64,000 bases of DNA from Hydractinia symbiolongicarpus. Lineage: Eukaryota > Cnidaria > Hydrozoa > Anthoathecata > Hydractiniidae. Under the pieces are notes generated by a model. It was given only the letters and a program-made list of their open reading frames with translations. It made no database searches and had not been told where the DNA came from. Positions 21,908 to 35,358 of this stretch are shown one piece after another. The translations under genes and the position numbers were made by a program. Position 1 is the first letter of the stretch; every line of letters begins with the position of its first letter. Location: the NCBI RefSeq assembly GCF_029227915.1, contig NC_079876.1, positions 22,136,001-22,200,000 of the forward strand, given 5' to 3'.

Positions 21908-24499
21908 TTTCAAGTCGCTTTCCATCGCGCCATGGTCTCATAACACTGTGAACTACGTGTAAAGGCTTCTGAAGACTGTAAAATGACCTTCTGACGCCTA
22001 ATAAAGGGTTTACACGTAAATCACGTGTTTCCACGTGCCTGAGCAGGTTAACATCGGTCTATTCCTTCTACACTCAATGGACTACGACGTCTGAACTTAT
22101 TTTCAATAGCGCCATGGTCTTACAAAACAGTAAAATACCTGTAGAGGCCTCTAAAGATTGTTACATGGCCTCTTGCCGCCTAATAAAGGCTTTACTCCTA
22201 AAATACTTGATTCGACGTGTCTTAGCAGGTTACCATCGGTCTATTTCTTCCACTCCCAATGAACTACGACGTCTCAAGACGCTTTCCATCGCGCCATGGT
22301 CTTACAGCACAGTGAACTACGTGTAGAGGCTTCTAAGGGCTGTTATATGACCTTTTACCACCTAATACAAGCCTTACACGTAAATCACGTGGTTCCACGT
22401 ACTTCCGCAGGTTAACATCGGTCTATTCCTCCTACACTCAATGGACTACGACGTCTCAAGTCCTTTTCCATCGTCCCATGATCTTACAACGCAGTGAACT
22501 ACGTGTTGAGGCCTCTAAAGATTGTTATATGGCCTGTTGCCGCCTAATAAAGGCTTTACACGTAATTCACGTGCTTCGACGTGTCTGCGCAGGTAACCAT
22601 CGGTCTATTCCTACCACTCTCAATGGACTACGACGTCTCAAGTCGATTTCCAACGCGCCATGGTCTTACAACATAGTGAACTACGTGTAGAGGCCTCTAA
22701 AGACTGTTATATGGCCCTTTGCCACCTAACAAAGGTCCTACACGTAAATCACGTGGTTTCACGAGCCTGCGCAGGTTACCATCGGTCTATTCCTTCCACT
22801 CTCAATGGACTACGACGTTTCAAGTCGCTTTCCATCGCGCCATGGTCTTACAGCACAGTGAACTACGTGTAGAGGCCTCTAAGGGCTGTTATATGACCTT
22901 TTACCACCTAATACAAGCCTTACACGTAAATCACGTGGTTCCACGTACTTCCGCAGGTAAACATCGGTCTATTTCTCCTACACTCAATGGACTACGACGT
23001 CTCAAGTCCTTTTCCATCGTCCCATGATCTTACAACGCAGTGAACTACGTGTAGAGTCCTCTTAGGGCTGTTATATGACCTTTTACCACCTATTAAAAGC
23101 CTTACACGTAAATCACGTGGTTCCACGTACTTCCGCAGGTTAACATCGGTCTATTCCTCGTACACTCAACGGACTACGATGTCTGAAGTACTTTGCCATC
23201 GTGCCATGATCTTCTAACGCAGTGAAGTACGTGTAAATGCCTCTAACGACTGTTATATGGCCCTTTACCACCTAACAAAGGCCCTGCACGTAAATCACGT
23301 GGTTCCACGTTTCTACGCAGTTTACCATCGCTCTATTCCTTCCACTCTCAATGGGCTACGACGTCTCAAGCTGTTTTCCATCACGCCATGGTCTTACAGC
23401 ACAGTGAACTACGTGTAGAGCCCTCTAAAGATTGTTATATGGCCTTTTAACACCTAATAAAAGCCTTACACCTAAATCACGTGGTTCCACGTACTTCCGC
23501 AGGTAAACATCGGTCTATTTCTCCTACACTCAATGGACTACGACGTCTCAAGTCCTTTTCCATCGTCCCATGATCTTACAACGCAGTGAACTACGTGTAG
23601 AGTCCTCTTAGGGCTGTTATATGACCTTTTACCACCTAATACAAGCCTTACACGTAAATCACGTGGTTCCACGTACTTCCGCAGGTAAACATCGGTCTAT
23701 TTCTCCTACACTCAATGGACTACGACGTCTCAAGTCCTTTTCCATCGTCCCATGATCTTACAACGCAGTGAACTACGTGTAGAGCCCTCTAAAGATTGTT
23801 ATATGGCCTTTTAACACCTAATAAAAGCCTTACACCTAAATCACGTGGTTCAACGTACTTCCGCATGTTAACATCGGTGTATTCCTCCTGCACTCAATGG
23901 ACTACGACGTCTCAAGTCCTTTTCCATCGTGCCATGATCTTACAACGCAGTGAACTACGTGTAAAGGCCTTTAACGACTATCATATGGCTTCTTACCTCA
24001 TAATAAAGACCTTACATCTAAAAAACGTTGTTCGTCGTGTCTGCGCAGGTTACCATCAGTCTATTCCATCCACTCTCAATGGACAACGACGTCTCAAGTC
24101 GCTTTCCAACGCGCTATGGTCTTACAACACAGTGAACTATGTGTAAAGGCCTCTAAAGATTGTTATATGGCACTTTACCACGTAACAAAGGCCCTGCACG
24201 TAAATCACGTGGTTCCACGTACCTACGCAGTTTACCATCGCTCTATTCCTTCCACTCTCAATGGGCTACGACGTCTCAAGCTGTTTTTACATCTCGCCAT
24301 GGTCTTACAACACAGTGAACTACGTGTAGAGTCCTCTTAGCTCTGTTATATGACCTTTTACAACCTAATAAAAGCCTTACACGTAAATCACGTGGTTCCA
24401 CGTACTTCCGCAGGTTAACATCGGTCTATTCCTCGTACACTCAATGGGCTACGACGTCTCAAGTCCTTTGCCATCGTGCAATGATCTTCTAACGCAGTG

Positions 24500-24830
24500 A
24501 AGTACGTGTAAATGCCTCTAACGACTGTTATATGGCTTCTTACCTTCTAATAAACATCTTACAACTAAAACACGTTGTTCGACGTGTCTGCGCAGGTTAC
24601 CATCGGTCTATTCCATCCACTCTCAATGGACTACGACGTCTCAAGTCGCTTTCTGGCGCACTGTGGTCTTCCAGCACAGTGAACTACATGTAAAGGCCTC
24701 TAAGGACTGTTATATGGCTTCTTACCTTCTAATAAAGACCTTACAACTAAAACACGTTGTTCGACGTGTCTGCGCAGGTTACCATCGGTCTATTCCATCC
24801 ACTCTCAATGACTAAGACGTCTCAAGTCGC
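24500..24830 (+). repeat. Adjacent near-duplicate monomers at monomer spacing
   Basis: The unusual TATGGCTTCTTACCTTCTAATAAA form followed by TTACAACTAAAACACG occurs at 24,531 and again at 24,713, exactly 182 bp apart. A related CTTACCTCC or CTTACCTCA form sits near 23,990 and 25,980. This indicates a recent single-monomer duplication. Confidence 0.75.
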
Positions 24831-25069
24831 TTTCCAATGCGCTAGGGTCTTACAACACAGTGAACTACGTGTAGAAGCCCCTAAAGACTGTTATATGGCC
24901 CTTTACCACCTAACAAAGGCCCTACAGGTAAATCACGTGGTTCCACGTACCTACGCAGTTTACCATCGGTCTATTCCTACCACTCTTAATGGACTACGAC
25001 GTCTCAAGTCGTTCTCTATCACGCCATGGTCTTACAACACAGTGAACTACGTGTAGAGTCCTCTAAAGA

Positions 25070-25100
25070 TTGTTACATGGCCTAATAAAGACTCTACACG
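25070..25100 (+). repeat. Shortened monomer, about 10-bp deletion
   Basis: ACATGGCCTAATAAAG stands where neighbours have ACATGGCCTGTTGCCGCCTAATAAAG. The lost bases lie between two GCC strings, suggesting slippage or microhomology-mediated loss. With another 1-bp loss nearby, the landmark spacing is 171 bp (25,024 to 25,195). Confidence 0.8.
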
Positions 25101-26479
25101 TAGATTCAGTGGTTCCACGTACCTATGCAGTTCACCATCGGTCTATTCCTCCACTTTCAATGGACTACGACGTCTCAAGTCGCTTTCCATCGCGCCATGG
25201 TCTTACAGCAGAGTGAACTACGTGTAGAGCCCTCTAAAGATTGTTATATGGCCTCTTGCCGCTTAATAAAGGCCTTACACGTAAATCAAGTGGTTTCACG
25301 TGCCTGCGCAGGTTACCATCGGTCCATTCCTTGCACTCTCAATGGACTACGACGTCTCAAGTCGTTTTCCGGAGCGCCGTTGTCTTACAGCACCGTGAAC
25401 TACGTGTAGACTTCTTAGGGCTGTTATATGACCTTTTACCACCTAATAAAAGCCTTACACCGAAATCACGTGGTTCAACGTACTTCCGCATGTTAACATC
25501 GGTGTATTCCTCCTGCACTCAATGGACCACGACGTCTCAAGTCGCTTTCCATCTCGCCATAGTCTTACAACACAGTGAACTAAGTGTAGAGGCCTCTTAG
25601 GGCTGTTATATGACCTTTTACCACCTAATAAAAGCCTTACAGGTAAATCAAGTGGTTCCACGAACCTACGCAGTTTACTATCGGTCTATTTCTTCCACTC
25701 TAAATGGACTACGGCGTCTCAAGTCGTTTTCCATCACACTGTGGTCTTACAACGCAGTGAACTACGTGTAAAGGCCTCTAAAGACAGTTATATGGCCTTT
25801 TGCCGCCTAATAAAGGCCTTACACCTATAACACGTGGTTCCACGTGCCTGCGCAGGTTACCATCGGTCTATTCCTCCTACACTCAATGGACTACTGCGTC
25901 TCAAGTCCTTTTCCATCGTGCCATGATCTTACAACGCAGTGAACTACGTGTAAAGGCCTCTAACGACTGTTATATGGCTTCTTACCTCCTAATAAAGACC
26001 TTTCATCTAAAACACGTTGTTCGACGTGTCTGCGCAGGTTACCATCGGTCTATTCCATCCACTCTCAATGGACTACGACGTCTCAAGTCGTTTTCCAACG
26101 CGCTATGGTCTTACAACTCTGTGACATACGTGTAGAAGCCCTAAAGTCTGTTATATGGCCTTTTACCACCTAACAAAGGCGCTACACGTAAATCACGTGG
26201 TTCCACATACCTACGCAGTTTACCATCGCTCTTTTCCTCCTACACTCAATGGACTACGCCGTCTGAAGTCGCTTTCCATCACGCCATGGTCTTATAACAC
26301 AGTGAACTACGTGTAGAAGCCTCCAAACCCTGTTATATGGCCCTTTGCCACCTAACAAAGGCCCTGCACGTAAATCACGTGGTTCCACGTACCTACGCAG
26401 TTCACTAACGCTCTATTCCTTCCACTCTCAATGGGCTACGACGTCTCAAGTTGTTTTCCATCACGCCATTGTCTTACAA

Positions 26480-26980
26480 CACAGTGAACTACGTGCAGAG
26501 TGCTCTAAAGATTGTTATAAGGCCTCTTGCTGCCTAATAAATGCTTTACACGTAAATCAAGTGGTTTCACGTGTCTGCGCAGGTTTCAATCGGTCTATTC
26601 CTTGCACTCTCAATGGACTACGACGTCTCAAGTCGTGTTTCGGCGCGCCGTGGTCTTACAGCACAGTGACCTACGTGTAGAGGCCTTTTAGGGCTGTTAT
26701 ATGACCTTTTACTGCCTAATAAAAGCCTTACACGTAAATCACGTGGTTCCACGTACTTCCGCAGGTCAACATCGGTCTATTCCTCCTACATTTAATGGAC
26801 TACGACGTCTCAAGTCGTTTTCCATCACGCCATGGTCTTACAACACAGTGAACTACGTGTAGAGTGCTCTAAAGATTGTTATAAGGCCTCTTGCTGCCTA
26901 ATAAATGCTTTACACGTAAATCAAGTGGTTTCACGTGTCTGCGCAGGTTTCGATCGGTCTATTCTTTGCACTCTCAATGG
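26480..26980 (+). repeat. Dimeric repeat pair (364 bp)
   Basis: The AGTGCTCTAAAGATTG...TTATAAGGCC monomer with the AATCAAGTGG variant dyad occurs at 26,501 and 26,865 (2 x 182). A further relative sits at 37,555, 10,690 bp to the right of the second. Confidence 0.75.
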
Positions 26981-27269
26981 ACTACGACGTCTCAAGTCGT
27001 TTTCCGACGCGCCATGGTCTTACAGCCCAGTGCACTACGTGTAGAGGCCTCTAAGGGCTTTTTTATGACCTTTTACCGCGTAATAAAAGCATTACGCGTA
27101 AATCACGTGGTTCCACGCAATTCTGCAGGTTAACATCGGTCTATTCCTTCCACTCTCAATGGACTACGACGTCTCAAGTCGCTTTCCATCTCGCCATAGT
27201 CTTACAACACAGTGAACTACGTGCAAAGTCCTCTAAAGATTGTTATATGGCCTCTTGCTGCCTAATAAA

Positions 27270-27300
27270 GGCTTTACACATAAGTCTGCGCAGGTTACCA
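27270..27300 (+). repeat. Monomer lacking the CACGTG dyad (17-bp deletion)
   Basis: TTACACATAA is followed directly by GTCTGCGCAGG. Compared with the neighbours near 26,555 and 26,920, 17 bp that hold the whole double-box dyad are missing, while the CTGCGCAGG palindrome remains. Landmark spacing across it is 165 bp (27,194 to 27,359). Confidence 0.85.
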
Positions 27301-28369
27301 TCGGTCTATTCCTTGCACTCTCAATGGACTACGACGTTTCAAGTTGTTTTCCATCCCGCCATTGTTTGCAACACAGTCAACTACGTGTACAGGCCTCTAA
27401 GGGCTGTTATATGACCTTTTACCACCTAATAAAAGCCTTACACGTAAAACATTTGGCTCCATGTGTTAGCACACGTAAACATCGGTCTATTCCTTCTACA
27501 CTCACCGGACTACGACGTCTGAACTCATTTTCCATCGCGCCATGGTCTTTCAACACAGTGAACTACGTGTAAAGGCCTCTAAGGACTGTTATATAGCCTC
27601 TATCTGCCTAATAAAGGGCTTACACCTAAAACACGTGGCTCGACGTTTCTGCGCAGGTTACCATCGGTTTATTCCTTCCACTCTCAATGACCTAGGACTT
27701 CTCTAGTCGCTTTCCGACGCGCCATGGTTGTACAACACAGTGAACTACGTTTGGAGCTCTCTAAGGGCTGTTATATGGCTCTTTGCCACCTAAGAAAGGC
27801 CCTACACTTTCACGTGGTTCCTCGTGCCTGAGGAGGTTACAATCCCCTATTCCTTGCACTCTCAATGGACTACGACGTCTAAAGTAGTTCTACGGCGCGC
27901 CATGGTCTTACAGCACAGTGAACTACGTGTAGAGCTCTAAGGGCTTTTATATGACCTTTTACCACGTAATAAAAGCCTTCCGCGTAAATCACGTGGATCC
28001 ACGTACTTCCGCAGGTTAACATCGGTCTATTCCTCCTACACTCAATGGAGTACGACGTCTCAAGTGCTTTTCCATCGTGCCATGATCTTACAACGCAATG
28101 AACTACGTCTAGAGGCTTCTAAAGACTGTTATATGGCCCTATGCCGCCTAATAAAGGCTTTGCACGCAAATCACGTGGTTCCACGTACTTGCGCAGGTTA
28201 CCATCGGTTTTTTCCTCCTACACTCAATGGACTACGACATTTCAAGTCGCTTTCCATCGGGCTATGATGTTACAACGCAGTGAACTACGTGTAAAGGCTT
28301 CTAAGGACTGTTATATGGCCTCTTGCTGCCTAATAAAGGGCTTACACCTAAAACACGTGGCTCGACGTG

Positions 28370-29380
28370 CCTGAGCAGGTTACGATCGGTCTATTCCTTT
28401 TACACTCAATAGACTACGACGTCTAAAGTCGTTTTCCATCGCGCCATGGTCTTACAACACAGTGAACTGCGTGTAAAGTCTTCTAAAGACTGTTACATGG
28501 CATTTTGACGCCTAATGAAGGTGTTACATGTAAATCACGTGGTTCACGTACTTCAAAAGGTGACCATCGGTCTAATGCTCCTACACATAATGGACTACGA
28601 CTTCTCAAGTCTTTTTCCATCGTGCCATGATCTTACAACGCAGTGAACTACCTGTAGAGGCTTCTAAAGACTGTTATATGGCAATTGCCACCTAACACAG
28701 GCCCTACACGTAAATCTCGTGGTTTCACGTGCCTGCGCAGTTTGCCATCGGTCTATTCCTTCCACTTTTAATGGCCTAAGACGTCTTAAGTTGTTTTCCA
28801 TCTCGCCATTGTGTACAACACAGTGAATAAGGTGTAAAGGCTTTTAAGGACTGTTATCTGGCCTTTTGCCACCTAATAAAAGCCTTACACGTAAAACATG
28901 TAGTTCCATGTGTTAGCACAGGCAAACATCGGTCTATTTCTTCTACATTCACAGGACTACGACGTCTGAACTCATTTTCCATCGCGCCATGGTCTTACAA
29001 CACAGTGAATTACGTGTAGAAGCCTCTAAAGATTGTTATATGGCCTCTTGCCGCCTATTAAATGCTTTACACGTAAATCACGTGGTTCCACGTGTCTGAG
29101 CAGGTTCCCATCGCTCTATTCCTTCCACTCTTTATGACCTACGACGTCTCAAGTCGCTTTCCGGCGCGCCATGGTCGTACAACACAGTGAACTACGTTTA
29201 GAGGCTTCTAAGGGCTGTTATTTGGCCCTTTGCCACCTAAGAAAGGCCCTACACTCAAATCACGTGGTTCCACGTGCCTGAGGAAGTTACCATCGGTCTA
29301 TTCTTTGCACTCTCAATGGACTACGACGTCTAAAGTCGTTCTCCGGCGCGCCATGGTCTTACAACACAGTGAACTGCGTG
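28370..29380 (+). repeat. Long-range block, left partner (offset 25,250)
   Basis: Matches 53,620-54,630. The offset is 25,250 at three separate places: TACGATCGGT at 28,381/53,631, CTTCTCAAGT at 28,601/53,851 and TACGTGTAGA at 29,011/54,261. Both copies share the rare 1-bp-short dyad GTGGTTCACGTAC. Divergence is visible, so this is an old duplication. Confidence 0.75.
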
Positions 29381-29411
29381 TAGAGTCTTCTTAAGACTGT
29401 TATATGGCCTT

Positions 29412-31080
29412 TTGACGCCTAATAAAGGTGTTACATGTAAATCACGAGGTTCCACGTACTTCCGCAGGTTGACATCGGTCTATTCCCCCTACACTCAATG
29501 GAATACCACGTCTCAATTCCTTTTCCATCGCGCCATGATCTTACAACGCAGTGAACTACGTGTAGCGGCTTCTAAAGACTGTTATATGGCCCTTTGCCTC
29601 CTAACAAAGGCCCTAAACCTAAAACACATTGTTCGACGTGTGCGCGCCGGTTACCACGGGTCTAATCCTTCCACTCTCAATGGACTACGACGTCTCAAAT
29701 TGTTTTCCATCCCGCCATTGTTTTTAACACAATCAACTACGTGTACAGGCCTCTAATGGCTGTTATATGGCCTTTTACCACCTAATAAAAGCCTTACACG
29801 TAAAACATGTGGTTCCATGTGTTAGCACAGGTAAACATCAGTCTATTCCTTCTACACTCACAGGACTACGACGTCTGAACTCATTTTTCATCGCGCCATG
29901 GTCTTACAACACAGTGAACTACCTGTAGAGGCCTCTAAAGATGGTTATATGGCCTTTTGCCGCCTAGTGAAGGCTTTACATATAATTCACATGTTTCCAC
30001 GTGCCTGATCGGTCTATTCCCCCTACACTCAACTGAGTACGACGTCTCAAGTCCTGTTCCATCGTGCCATGATCTTACAACGCAGTGAATAAGGTGTAAG
30101 GACCTTTAAGGACTGTCATATGACCTTTTACCACCTAATAAAAGCCTTACACGTAGATCATGTAGTTCCATGTGTTATCCCAGGTTAACATCGGTCTATT
30201 CCTTCTACACTCACCGGACTACAACGACTCAAGTCATTTTTCATCGCGCCATTATCTTATAACACAGTAAACTAGCTTTAGAGGCTTCTAAGGACTGTTG
30301 TTTCGCCTTTGCCACCTAAGAAAGGCCCTACACTTAAATCATGTGATTCCACGTGCCTGAGCAGGTTAACATCGGTCTATTCCTTCCACTCTCCGGACCA
30401 CGACGACTCAAGTCATTTTCCTTCACGCCATGGTCTTACAACACAGTGAACTACGTGTAAAGGCCTCTAAGGACTGTTATATGGCCTCTTGCTGCCTAAT
30501 AAAAGGCCTACACCTAAAACACGTGGCTCGACGTTTCTGCGCAGGTTACCATCGGTTTATTCCTTCCACTCTCAATGACCTAGGACTTCTCTAGTCGCTT
30601 TCCGGCGCGCCATGTTCGTACAACACAGTGAACTACGTTTAGAGCTCTCTAAAGACTGTTATATGGCCTTTTGACGCCTAATAAAGGTGTTACATGTAAA
30701 TCACGTGGTTCCACGTACTTCCAAAGGTTAACATCGGCCTATTCCTCCTACACTCAATGAATACGACGTCTCAAGTCCTTTTCCATCGTAACATGATATT
30801 ACAACGCAGTGAACAATGTGTAGAGGTTTCTAAAGACTGTTATATGGCCCTTTGCCGCCTAACAAAGGCATCGCACCTAAAACACGTGGTTTGAGGTGTC
30901 TGCGCAGGTTACCATCGGTCTATTCCTTCCACTCTCAATGGAATACAACGTCTCAAGTCGCTTTCCAACGCGGCATGGTCTAACAACACAAATAACTACG
31001 TGTAGAGAGGTCTCTAAAGACTGTTATATGGCATTTGCCACCTAACACAGGCCCTACACGTAAATCACGTGGTTCCACGT
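29412..31080 (+). repeat. Long-range block, left partner (offset about 17 kb)
   Basis: Subtype order from ~29.4 to 31.1 kb reappears at ~46.1-48.15 kb, at offsets 16,720, then 16,902, then about 17,085 as single monomers are gained. Shared rare traits include GTGTAGCGGCTTC, an 11-bp deletion, the CCTAGG monomer, CAATGAATACG and the AACGCGGCATGG monomer with GTAGAGAGGTCTC. Confidence 0.8.
30000..30012 (+). repeat. 11-bp-deleted monomer (GCCTGATCGG), left copy
   Basis: GCCTGA is joined directly to TCGGTC, losing GCAGGTTAACA. Landmark spacing is 171 bp (29,896 to 30,067). The identical junction at 46,908 with matching flanks shows shared ancestry. Confidence 0.85.
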
Positions 31081-33359
31081 GCCTGAGCAGGTTAAGATCG
31101 GTCTATTCCTTTTACACTCAACTGGCTACGACGTCTTAAGTCGCTTTTTCATCGTGCCATGATCTTACAACGCAGTGAACTACGTTTAGAGGCTTCTAAG
31201 GCCTGTTATTTGGCCCTTTGCCACCTAAGAAAGGCCCTACACTTTCACGTGGTTCCACGTGCCTGAGGAGGTTACAATCGGCCTATTCCTTGCACTCTCA
31301 ATGAACTACGACGTCTAAAGTCGTTCTCCGGCGCGCCATGGTCTTACAACACAGTGAACTGCGTGTAGAGTCTTCTTAAGACTGTTATATGGCCTTTTGA
31401 CGCCTAATAAAGGTGTTACATGTAAATCACGAGGTTCCACGTACTTCCGCAGGTTAACATCGGTCTATTCCTCCTACACTCAATGGACTACGACATTTCA
31501 AGTCGCTTTCCATCGGGCTATGATCTTACAACGCAATGAACTACGTGTAGAGGCTTCTAAAGACTGTTATATGGCCCTATGCCGCCTAATAAAGGCTTTG
31601 CACGCAAATCACGTGGTTCCACGTACTTGCGCAGGTTACCATCGGTTTTTTCCTCCTACACTCAATGGACTACGACATTTCAAGTCGCTTTCCATCGGGC
31701 TATGATCTTACAACGCATTGAACTACGTGTAAAGGCGTCTAAGGCTGTTATATGGCCTCTTGCTGCCTAATAAAGGCCTTACACCTAAAACACGTGGTTC
31801 GACGTTTCTGCGCAGGTTACCATCGGTTTATTCCTTCCACTCTTAATGACCTAGGACTTCTCTAGACGCTTTCCGGCGCGCCATGGTTGTACAACACAGT
31901 GAACTACGTTTAGAGCTCTCTAAGGGCTGTTATATGGCCCTTTGCCAGCTAAGAAAGGCACTACACGTAAATCACGTGGTTCCACGTGCCTGAGCAGGTT
32001 AAGATCGGTCTATTAATTTTACACTCAACGGACTACGACATCTAAAGTCGTTTTCCCTCGCGCCATGGTCTTACAACACAGTGAACTGCGTGTAGAGTCT
32101 TCTAAAGACAGTTATATGGCCTTTTGACGCCTAATAAAGGTGTTACATGTAAATCACGTGGTTTCACGCACTTCCAAAGGTTAACATCGGTCTATTCCTC
32201 CTACACTCAATGGACTACGACGTCTCAAGTCCTTTTCCATAGTACCATGATCTCACAACGCAGTGAACTACGTGTAGAGGCTTCTAAAGACTGTTATATG
32301 GCCCTTTGCCTCCTAACAAAGGCCTTACACGTAAAAGACGTGGTTGGACGTTTCTGCTCAGGTTCCCATCGGTCTATTCCTTCCACTCTCAATGGACTAC
32401 GACGTCTCAAGTCGTTCTCCTGCGCGTCATGGTCTTACAGCACAGTGAACTACGTTTAGAGGCTTCTAAGGGCTGTTATTTGGCCCTTTGCCACCTAAGA
32501 AAGGCCCTACACTTAAATCACGTGGTTCCACGAGCCTGAGGAGGTTACCATCGGTCTATTCTTTGCACTCTCAATGGACTACGACGTCTCAAGTCGTTTT
32601 CCAGCGCACCATTGCCTTACAGCACAGTGAACTACCTGTAGAGGCCTCTAAGCGCTCTTATATGACCTTTTACCACCTAATAAAAGCCTTACACGTAAAA
32701 CATGTGGTTCCATGTGTTAGCCCAGGTTAACATCGGTTTATTCCTTCTACACTCACCAAACTAAGACGTCTTAAGTTGTTTTCCATCTCGCCATTGTGTA
32801 CAACACAGTGAATAAGGTGTAAAGGCCTTTAAGGACTGTTATCTGGCCTTTTGGCACCTAATAAAAGCCTTACACGTAAAACATCTAGTTCCATGTGTTA
32901 GCACAGGTAAACATCGGTCTATTTCTTCTACACTCACAGGACTACGACGTCTGAACTCATTTTCCATCGCGCCATGGTCTTACAACACAGTGAATTACGT
33001 GTAGAAGCCTCTAAAGATTGTTATATGGCCTCTTGCCGCCTATTAAATGCTTTACACGTAAATCACGTGGTTCCACGTGTCTGAGCAGGTTCCCATCGCT
33101 CTATTCCTTCCACTCTTTATGACCTACGACGTCTCAAGTCGCTTTCCGGCGCGCCATGGTCGTACAACACAGTGAACTACGTTTAGAGGCTTCTAAGGGC
33201 TGTTATTTGGCCCTTTGCCACCTAAGAAAGGCCCTACACTCAAATCACGTGTTTCCACGTGCCTGAGGAAGTTACCATCGGTCTATTCTTTGCACTCTCA
33301 ATGGACTACGACGTCTAAAGTCGTTCTCCGGCGCGCCATGGTCTTACAACGCAGTGAAC

Positions 33360-35358
33360 CACGTGTAGCGGCTTCTAAAGACTGTTATATGGCCCTTTGC
33401 CTCCTAACAAAGGCCCTAAACCTAAAACACATTGTTCGACGTGTGCGCGCCGGTTACCACGGGTCTAATCCTTCCACTCTCAATGGACTACGACGTCTCA
33501 AGTCACTTTCCGGCGCGCCATGGTTGTACAAATCAATGAACTACGTGTAGAGGCCTCTAAGGGCTTTTATATGGCATTTCCCACCTAACACAGGCCCTAC
33601 ACGTAAATCACGTTGTTCCACGTGCCTGCGCAGGTTACCATCGTTCTATTCCTTCCACACTCAATGGACTACGACGTCTCAAGTCGCTTTTCATCGTGCC
33701 ATGATCTTACAACGCAGTGAACTACGTGTAAGGGCTTCTAAGGACTGTTATATGGCCTCTTGCCGCCTAATAAAGGTCTTACACCTATAAGACGTGGTTC
33801 GACGTTTCTGCTCAGGTTCCCATCGGTCTATTCCTTCCACTTTTAATGACCTACGACGTCTCAAGTCGCTTTCCGGCGTGCCATGTTCGTACAACACAGT
33901 GAACTATGTGTAGAGGTCTCTAAGGGCTTTTATATGACCTTTTACCACGTAATAAAAGCCTTACGCGTAAGTCACGTGGATCCACGTACTTCCGCAGGTT
34001 AACATCGGTCTATTCCTCCTACACTCAATGGACTACGACATTTCAAGTCGCTTTCCATCGGGCTATGATCTTACAACGCAATGAACTACGTGTAGAGGCT
34101 TCTAAAGACTGTTATATGGCCCTATGCCGCCTAATAAAGGCTTTGCACGCAAATCACGTGGTTCCACGTACTTGCGCAGGTTACCATCGGTTTATTCCTT
34201 CCACTCTTAATGACCTAGGACTTCTCTAGACGCTTTCCGGCGCGCCATGGTTGTACAACACAGTGAACTACGTTTAGAGCTCTCTAAGGGCTGTTATATG
34301 GCCCTTTGCCAGCTAAGAAAGGCACTACACGTAAATCACGTGGTTCCACGTGCCTGAGCAGGTTAAGATCGGTCTATTCATTTTACACTCAACGGACTAC
34401 GACATCTAAAGTCGTTTTCCATCGCGCCATGGTCTTACAACACAGTGAACTGCGTGTAGAGTCTTCTAAAGACTGTTATATGGCCTTTTGACGCCTAATA
34501 AAGGTGTTACATGTAAATCACGTGGTTCCACGTACTTCCAAAGGTTAACATCGGTCTAATCCTCCTACACTCAATGGACTACGACGTCTCAAGTCGCTTT
34601 CCATCGTGCCATGATCTTACAACGCAGTGAACTACGTTTAGAGGCTTCTAAGGGCTGTTATTTGGCCCTTTGCCTCCTAACACAGGCCCTACACGTAAAT
34701 CTCGTGGTTCCACGTGCCTGCGCAGTTTGCCATCGCTCTATTCCTTCCACTTTTAATGGCCTAAGACGTCTAAAGTCGCTTTCCATCGTGCCATGGTCGT
34801 ACAACACAGTGAACTACGTTTAGAGGCTTCTAAACGCTATTATTTGGCCCTTTGCCACCTAAGAAAGGCCCTACACTTAAATAACGTGGTTCCACGTGCC
34901 TGAGGAGGTTACCATCGGTCTATTCTTTGCACTCTCAATGGACTACGACGTCCAAATTTGTTCTCCGGCGCGCCATGGTTTTACAGCACAGTGACCTACG
35001 TGTAGAGGCCTCTAAGTCCTTTATATGACATTTTACAACGTAATAAAAGCCTTACGCGTAAATCGCGTGGATCCACGTATTTCTGCAGGTCAACATCGGT
35101 CTATTCCTCCTACACTCAATTGAGTACGACGTCTCAAGTCCTTTTCCATCGTAACATGATCTTACAACGCAGTGAATGAGGTGTAAAGGCCTCTAAGGAC
35201 TGTTATATGGCCTCTTGCCGCCTAATAAAGGTGTTACATGTAAATCACGAGGTTCCACGTACTTCCGCAGATTGACATCGGTCTATTCCCCCTACACTCA
35301 ATGGAATACCACGTCTCAAGTCCTTTTCCATCGTGCCATGATCTTACAAGCAGTGAAC
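33360..35358 (+). repeat. 1,999-bp tandem duplication, first unit
   Basis: 11 monomers minus 3 bp. GTGTAGCGG at 33,363 and 35,362, and the AACACATTGTTCG monomer, recur at offset 1,999. An older relative of the start of the unit lies at 29,560. Confidence 0.85.

Larger units (their letters stand above)
21908..27570 (+). repeat. Transition zone of diverged monomers
   Basis: Roughly 31 monomers, all recognisable, with more private substitutions than in 1-21 kb and no detectable 10-kb copy. Local repeats exist: a CCCTCTAAAG-type monomer at 23,421 and 23,785 (364 bp) and an AGTCCTCTTAGGG monomer at 23,057 and 23,603 (546 bp). Several monomers carry small deletions (below). No other sequence class is present. 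Confidence 0.85.

Noticed and set aside
23796-24146. Longer open frames (116-131 codons, e.g. 23,796-24,146, 25,241-25,600, 44,435-44,830)
   Set aside because: They are longer only because a local indel or substitution removed a monomer stop. The residues are the usual satellite translation and no domain is recognisable.
28060-28267. ATCGGGCTATGAT and ACGGGTCTAAT monomers as possible CENP-B boxes (CGGG strings)
   Set aside because: The upstream TTCG and central A of the box pattern are missing at the required spacing in the cases I checked.
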